This document shows, piece after piece, positions 7,017 through 9,728 of a DNA stretch of 9,728 nucleotides. Position 1 is the first letter of the stretch. Every line of letters starts with the position of its first letter. Position numbers and translations under genes: made by a program. The notes under the pieces were generated by a model. That model had not been told where the DNA came from and made no database searches. It saw nothing but the letters and a program-made list of their open reading frames with translations. Source of the DNA: Comamonadaceae bacterium (GTDB lineage Bacteria; Pseudomonadota; Gammaproteobacteria; Burkholderiales; Burkholderiaceae_C); assembly GCA_947458305.1 (NCBI GenBank), contig CANGZO010000079.1, positions 1-9,728 of the forward strand. The letters run 5' to 3'.

Positions 7017-8405
7017 ATGAAGCTTCCCTCCTTGGACCCGTCCACCTTCTCGCAGTTGCTGGGCGTGGTGTCTGATGTCACCTTGGTCATGGACCCGCAA
7101 GGGGTGATCGAAGATGTGTCTACCGGGCGTGACACCTTGGCCGCCTTGGGTTGCCAAACCTGGCTGGGTCGACGATGGATCGACACGGTCACCAGCGAGA
7201 GCCGCTCGAAAGTCCAGGAAATGTTGCTGTCGCAAGGCGCCCCAGAGGTGATGCGCTGGCGGCATGTCAACCACATGTCTCCCGTAGGCAATGAGGTGGC
7301 CCTGCAGTATGTGGTGCTGCCCTTGGGTGGCGGCAAGTTGTTGGCCATGGGCCGTGACTTGGAGAGCCTGGCCGAATTGCAGCGCCGACTGGTCGAGACC
7401 CAGCAGTCGATGGAGCGCGACTATTTGCGTCTGCGCCACATCGAGGCGCGCTACCGCGTGTTGTTCGACACCTCTTCCGAAGCGGTGTTGATGGTGGATG
7501 CCAGCACCCAGCGCGTGCTGGAGGCCAATGTGGGTGCGCAGGCTTTGCTCAAAGATGCGGGCAAACGACTGGTCGGTCGTGACGTGCGTGAATGCTTTGA
7601 GGGCGAGAGCCAGGGCGAAGTTCAGTCTTTGCTGCGCATGGCGTTGGCCACTGGCCGCATCGAGATGTGCGCGGCTCGCGTGGCGGGCTTGCCAACAGCC
7701 TGGACCGTGTCGGCCACCGTGTTCCGCCAAGAGGGTGGGGCGCAGTTTTTGGTGCGTTTGGTCACACGTGAGACCACTGCCCTGGCCCATCAAGACCCAA
7801 GTTCATCGGCTGCCTTGAGCGAGGCCATGGAGCGTTTCCCAGATGGTTGGTTGCTGACCGACACCACGGGCATGATCAAAAGTGTCAACGAAGAAGGCAT
7901 GGCTTTGCTGGGCCTGACCGCCTCGTCTCAGGTGGTGGGTCAGAACTTGGAGCGGTGGTTGCTTCGGGGTGCGGTGGACTGGGGTGTGTTGCACACCAGT
8001 TTGCGTCAGCAGTTGCCGGTGCGCAATTTTGCGACCGAGGTGCGTACCCTGTCGGGCATGACGCTGCCGGTCGAGGTATCTGCGGTCTGCCTGGCCCGAC
8101 CCGAGCCGATGTTTGCTTTTTTTGTGCGCGACATGGACCGCCGCCTGCAAGGCGGCGCATCGGTGACGCAAAGCCAGGCCAACCCCTTTGCCGAGTTGTC
8201 GCAATTGGTGGGGCGACGCCCGATCAAAGACATCGTGGGCGAGACGGTCGACACCATCGAGCGCATGTGCATCGAAGCGGCTTTGGAGTTGACCCACAAC
8301 AACCGCGCATCGGCCGCGGAAATGCTCGGTTTGTCACGCCAAAGTCTGTACGTCAAGTTGCGCCGCTTTGGCATGGTGGCCGAAGCCGAAACCGACAACC
8401 CCTGA
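7017..8405 (+). CDS. ppsR: PpsR/CrtJ transcriptional repressor, PAS domains and Fis-type HTH, 462 aa
   Basis: Redox/light-responsive transcription factor that binds TGT-N12-ACA sites and represses bch, crt and puc genes in air; in some betaproteobacteria it also activates. The layout is an N-terminal PAS-like region (about 10-115), a Q-linker helix rich in Glu/Arg/Gln (about 115-145), PAS1 (about 142-250), PAS2 (about 265-372) and a C-terminal Fis-type helix-turn-helix. The last includes AALELTHNNRASAAEMLGLS at 421-440 followed by RQSLYVKLRRFGM. Cys418 sits at the start of the HTH, where the redox-active Cys of CrtJ/PpsR lies. The second regulatory Cys expected near residue 249 is not there. 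The ATG at 7017 gives the usual family length. An in-frame ATG at 6939 has an AGG in front but adds 26 residues unlike the family. Two operator sets for its own product flank the aerR-ppsR pair. Confidence 0.95.
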   Translation: MKLPSLDPSTFSQLLGVVSDVTLVMDPQGVIEDVSTGRDTLAALGCQTWLGRRWIDTVTSESRSKVQEMLLSQGAPEVMRWRHVNHMSPVGNEVALQYVVLPLGGGKLLAMGRDLESLAELQRRLVETQQSMERDYLRLRHIEARYRVLFDTSSEAVLMVDASTQRVLEANVGAQALLKDAGKRLVGRDVRECFEGESQGEVQSLLRMALATGRIEMCAARVAGLPTAWTVSATVFRQEGGAQFLVRLVTRETTALAHQDPSSSAALSEAMERFPDGWLLTDTTGMIKSVNEEGMALLGLTASSQVVGQNLERWLLRGAVDWGVLHTSLRQQLPVRNFATEVRTLSGMTLPVEVSAVCLARPEPMFAFFVRDMDRRLQGGASVTQSQANPFAELSQLVGRRPIKDIVGETVDTIERMCIEAALELTHNNRASAAEMLGLSRQSLYVKLRRFGMVAEAETDNP

Positions 8406-8409
8406 AGAC

Positions 8410-8427
8410 TGTCAATTAAAATTGACG
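8410..8427. promoter_or_regulatory. PpsR/CrtJ operator, distal copy upstream of bchG
   Basis: TGTCAATTAAAATTGACG is a near-perfect palindrome (TGTCAATT, AA, AATTGACg). It deviates from TGT-N12-ACA only in the last base. It starts 5 bases after the ppsR stop. Together with the next site it forms a tandem pair, 23 bases centre to centre. Confidence 0.8.
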
Positions 8428-8432
8428 ATAAG

Positions 8433-8450
8433 TGTCAATCCCGGTTGACA
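8433..8450. promoter_or_regulatory. PpsR/CrtJ operator, promoter-proximal copy upstream of bchG
   Basis: TGTCAATCCCGGTTGACA is an exact TGT-N12-ACA with extended arms TGTCAA and TTGACA. Its right arm doubles as the best -35 candidate for bchG. This implies that bchG and the coupled bch2 are repressed by the product of the gene immediately upstream. Confidence 0.88.
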
Positions 8451-8472
8451 TTTATAAAACTCTCTTCACAAT
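8445..8472 (+). promoter_or_regulatory. Possible bchG promoter
   Basis: TTGACA (8445-8450) is followed after 16 bases by CACAAT (8467-8472), a 4-of-6 match for the -10. This would start transcription almost at the bchG ATG (8479), giving a leaderless message. The alternative -10 TATAAA (8453-8458) would leave a leader of about 14 bases but has no good -35. The exact start is therefore unsettled. Confidence 0.4.
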
Positions 8473-8478
8473 CGGGGC

Positions 8479-9462
8479 ATGGACACCCCGCCACTGGCCC
8501 ACACGCCCCCTTCCCAGGCTTCTATTGCAAGCGCAGTGCATGCCGCACGGGTGGCGCCGCTCGGTCGGCCCGCCTTGCGCACGGTGGCCGAATTGCTCAA
8601 ACCCATCACCTGGTTTCCGCCCATGTGGGCCTTTGCCTGCGGCGTGGTGGCCTCGGGCCAAGACATGGGCGCCAACTGGGCCTTGCTGCTTTTGGGTCTG
8701 GTGCTGACTGGCCCGCTGGTGTGTGCCAGCAGCCAGGCGGTCAACGATTGGTTTGACCGGCATGTCGACGCCATCAACGAACCCAATCGACCCATCCCTT
8801 CGGGCCGCATGCCCGGTCGCTGGGGTTTGGGCATTGCCATCGCCTGGACCGCGTTGTCGCTGCTCTGGGCCACGCTCATGGGGCCTTGGGGCTTTGCAGC
8901 CTGCGCCTTGGCCATTGCCTTGTCGTGGGCCTACAGCGCACCACCCGTCCGTCTGAAAAACAACGGCTGGTGGGGCAACGCGGCTTGCGCCCTGAGTTAT
9001 GAAGGGCTGGCCTGGCTGACCGGCACGGCCGTCATGCTGGGTGGGGCTTGGCCCGGCCCGCATTCGGTGGCGCTGGCGCTGCTTTACAGCGTGGGTGCGC
9101 ACGGCATCATGACGCTGAACGATTTCAAGGCCATTGAAGGCGATCGCCGCATGGGCGTGGCTTCACTGCCGGTGCAGCTGGGTGCACACGGTGCGGCGCG
9201 CATGGCCTGCGTGTTCATGCTGGTGCCGCAGGTGGTGGTGGCCTTGCTGCTGGCCCACTGGCAGTTGCCATGGCACTCGTCAGCTGTGTTGGCCCTGGCG
9301 GTTTTGCAAGGGCCCTTGATGCTCAAATTTTTGCGTCAACCGGTTGAGCGTGCTTTGCATGTGTCGGCCTTTGGTGTGCCGCTGTTCGTCAGCGGCATGA
9401 TGGTCAGCGCTTGGGGATTGCGCCAGCTCAGCCTGTTGCAACAGTCGGCGGGGGTCGCATGA
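8479..9462 (+). CDS. bchG: Bacteriochlorophyll a synthase (BchG), UbiA-type prenyltransferase, 327 aa
   Basis: Esterifies bacteriochlorophyllide a with geranylgeranyl or phytyl diphosphate in the inner membrane, the last condensation step of bacteriochlorophyll a synthesis. It carries both Asp-rich UbiA motifs: ND at 89-90 with D93 and D97 (NDWFDRHVDAINEPNRPIPS), and ND at 214-215 through E220 and D222 (NDFKAIEGDRRMG). These bind the Mg-diphosphate. LLKPITWFPPMWAFACG at 39-55 is typical of BchG/ChlG. Several hydrophobic helices follow (for example about 68-85, 115-133, 138-152, 193-212, 243-262 and 297-315). The length of 327 is slightly above the usual 300 or so, because of an extra Pro/Ala-rich N-terminus of about 30 residues. 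The only ribosome-site-like sequence is a GGGG too close to the ATG, so the start could be later. The TGA overlaps the next ATG. Confidence 0.96.
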   Translation: MDTPPLAHTPPSQASIASAVHAARVAPLGRPALRTVAELLKPITWFPPMWAFACGVVASGQDMGANWALLLLGLVLTGPLVCASSQAVNDWFDRHVDAINEPNRPIPSGRMPGRWGLGIAIAWTALSLLWATLMGPWGFAACALAIALSWAYSAPPVRLKNNGWWGNAACALSYEGLAWLTGTAVMLGGAWPGPHSVALALLYSVGAHGIMTLNDFKAIEGDRRMGVASLPVQLGAHGAARMACVFMLVPQVVVALLLAHWQLPWHSSAVLALAVLQGPLMLKFLRQPVERALHVSAFGVPLFVSGMMVSAWGLRQLSLLQQSAGVA

Positions 9463-9728
9463 GCACGGCCTTGAACCCCTCGATGTTTGGTTGGTTCCAA
9501 ATCATCCGTTTGGGCCTGATTCAGGCCTGTCTGGGCGCGGTGGTGGTGGTGACCACGTCGACGCTCAACCGCATCATGGTGGTCGAGCTGGCGCTGCCTG
9601 CTTTGTTGCCCGGCTTTTTGGTGGCCTGGCATTACGCGGTGCAAATGGTGCGCCCGCGCATGGGTTTTGGCGCTGACAAAGGGCGGCGCAGCACGCCTTG
9701 GATGATGGGCGGCATGCTGGTGCTGGGC
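9459..9728 (+). CDS. Bch2/PucC-family membrane protein, first 90 residues; truncated by window edge
   Basis: Start of a major-facilitator-like PUCC-family protein (Bch2, also called ORF428, related to LhaA and PucC). These proteins are thought to help assemble light-harvesting complexes or deliver bacteriochlorophyll; the exact role of Bch2 is not firmly established. The visible part reads MSTALNPSMFGWFQIIRLGL, a hydrophobic stretch with VVVVTTSTLNRIMVVELALP, then LLPGFLVAWHYAVQMVRPRM, and a basic loop GADKGRRSTPWMMGG before the next helix. All are typical of the family. It begins at the ATG at 9459, overlapping the bchG stop (ATGA), with a G-rich stretch 4 bases upstream. In related clusters bchG is followed by bch2 and bchP, so bch2 is more likely than lhaA or pucC. 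Confidence 0.9.
   Translation, partial: MSTALNPSMFGWFQIIRLGLIQACLGAVVVVTTSTLNRIMVVELALPALLPGFLVAWHYAVQMVRPRMGFGADKGRRSTPWMMGGMLVLG

Noticed and set aside
1..9728. A previously undescribed defence, mobile or biosynthetic system
   Set aside because: Every substantial coding region belongs to a known photosynthesis or regulator family. No integrase, transposase, repeats, CRISPR or unassigned gene was found.

Overview
This window is a piece of a purple-bacterial photosynthesis gene cluster: bacteriochlorophyll biosynthesis genes together with the two-gene light/oxygen regulator module that controls them. The DNA is G+C rich by eye. The protein sequences and the gene order (bchF-bchN-bchB-bchH divergent from ppaA/aerR-ppsR-bchG-bch2) fit an anoxygenic phototrophic proteobacterium. 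My best guess is a betaproteobacterium of the Burkholderiales/Comamonadaceae type (Limnohabitans, Rhodoferax or Rubrivivax relatives). That placement is inference from overall similarity remembered for these families, not from a search.

Left half (1-5837), minus strand. A tightly packed leftward operon reads bchF (3-vinyl bacteriochlorophyllide hydratase), bchN and bchB (catalytic NB component of the dark-operative protochlorophyllide reductase) and bchH (magnesium chelatase large subunit). bchH runs off the left edge, with 779 N-terminal residues visible. bchF and bchN overlap by 4 bases (ATGA), bchN and bchB are 16 bases apart, and bchB and bchH are 25 bases apart. The residues that hold the NB iron-sulfur cluster (three Cys in BchN, Asp36 in BchB) are all present.

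Centre (5838-6081). The divergent control region carries two tandem TGT-N12-ACA palindromes, the PpsR/CrtJ operator. They lie on a good sigma-70-like promoter firing left into bchF (TTGACA, 17-base spacer, TACATT).

Right half (6082-9728), plus strand. A PpaA/AerR-family cobalamin-binding antirepressor is followed by PpsR (PAS domains plus Fis-type helix-turn-helix). A second pair of tandem operators (8410-8450) follows, then bchG (bacteriochlorophyll a synthase) and the first 90 codons of a bch2/pucC-like membrane protein that overlaps bchG by ATGA. The right half therefore encodes the repressor and its likely antirepressor beside two sets of its own target sites. PpsR would repress bchFNBH and bchG-bch2 in air, and AerR would modulate it through bound cobalamin.

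I saw no RNA genes, CRISPR arrays, mobile elements or clear rho-independent terminators. No wholly new system is evident. The most interesting material is the operator/promoter architecture and residue-level peculiarities in PpsR, AerR, BchH and BchB.
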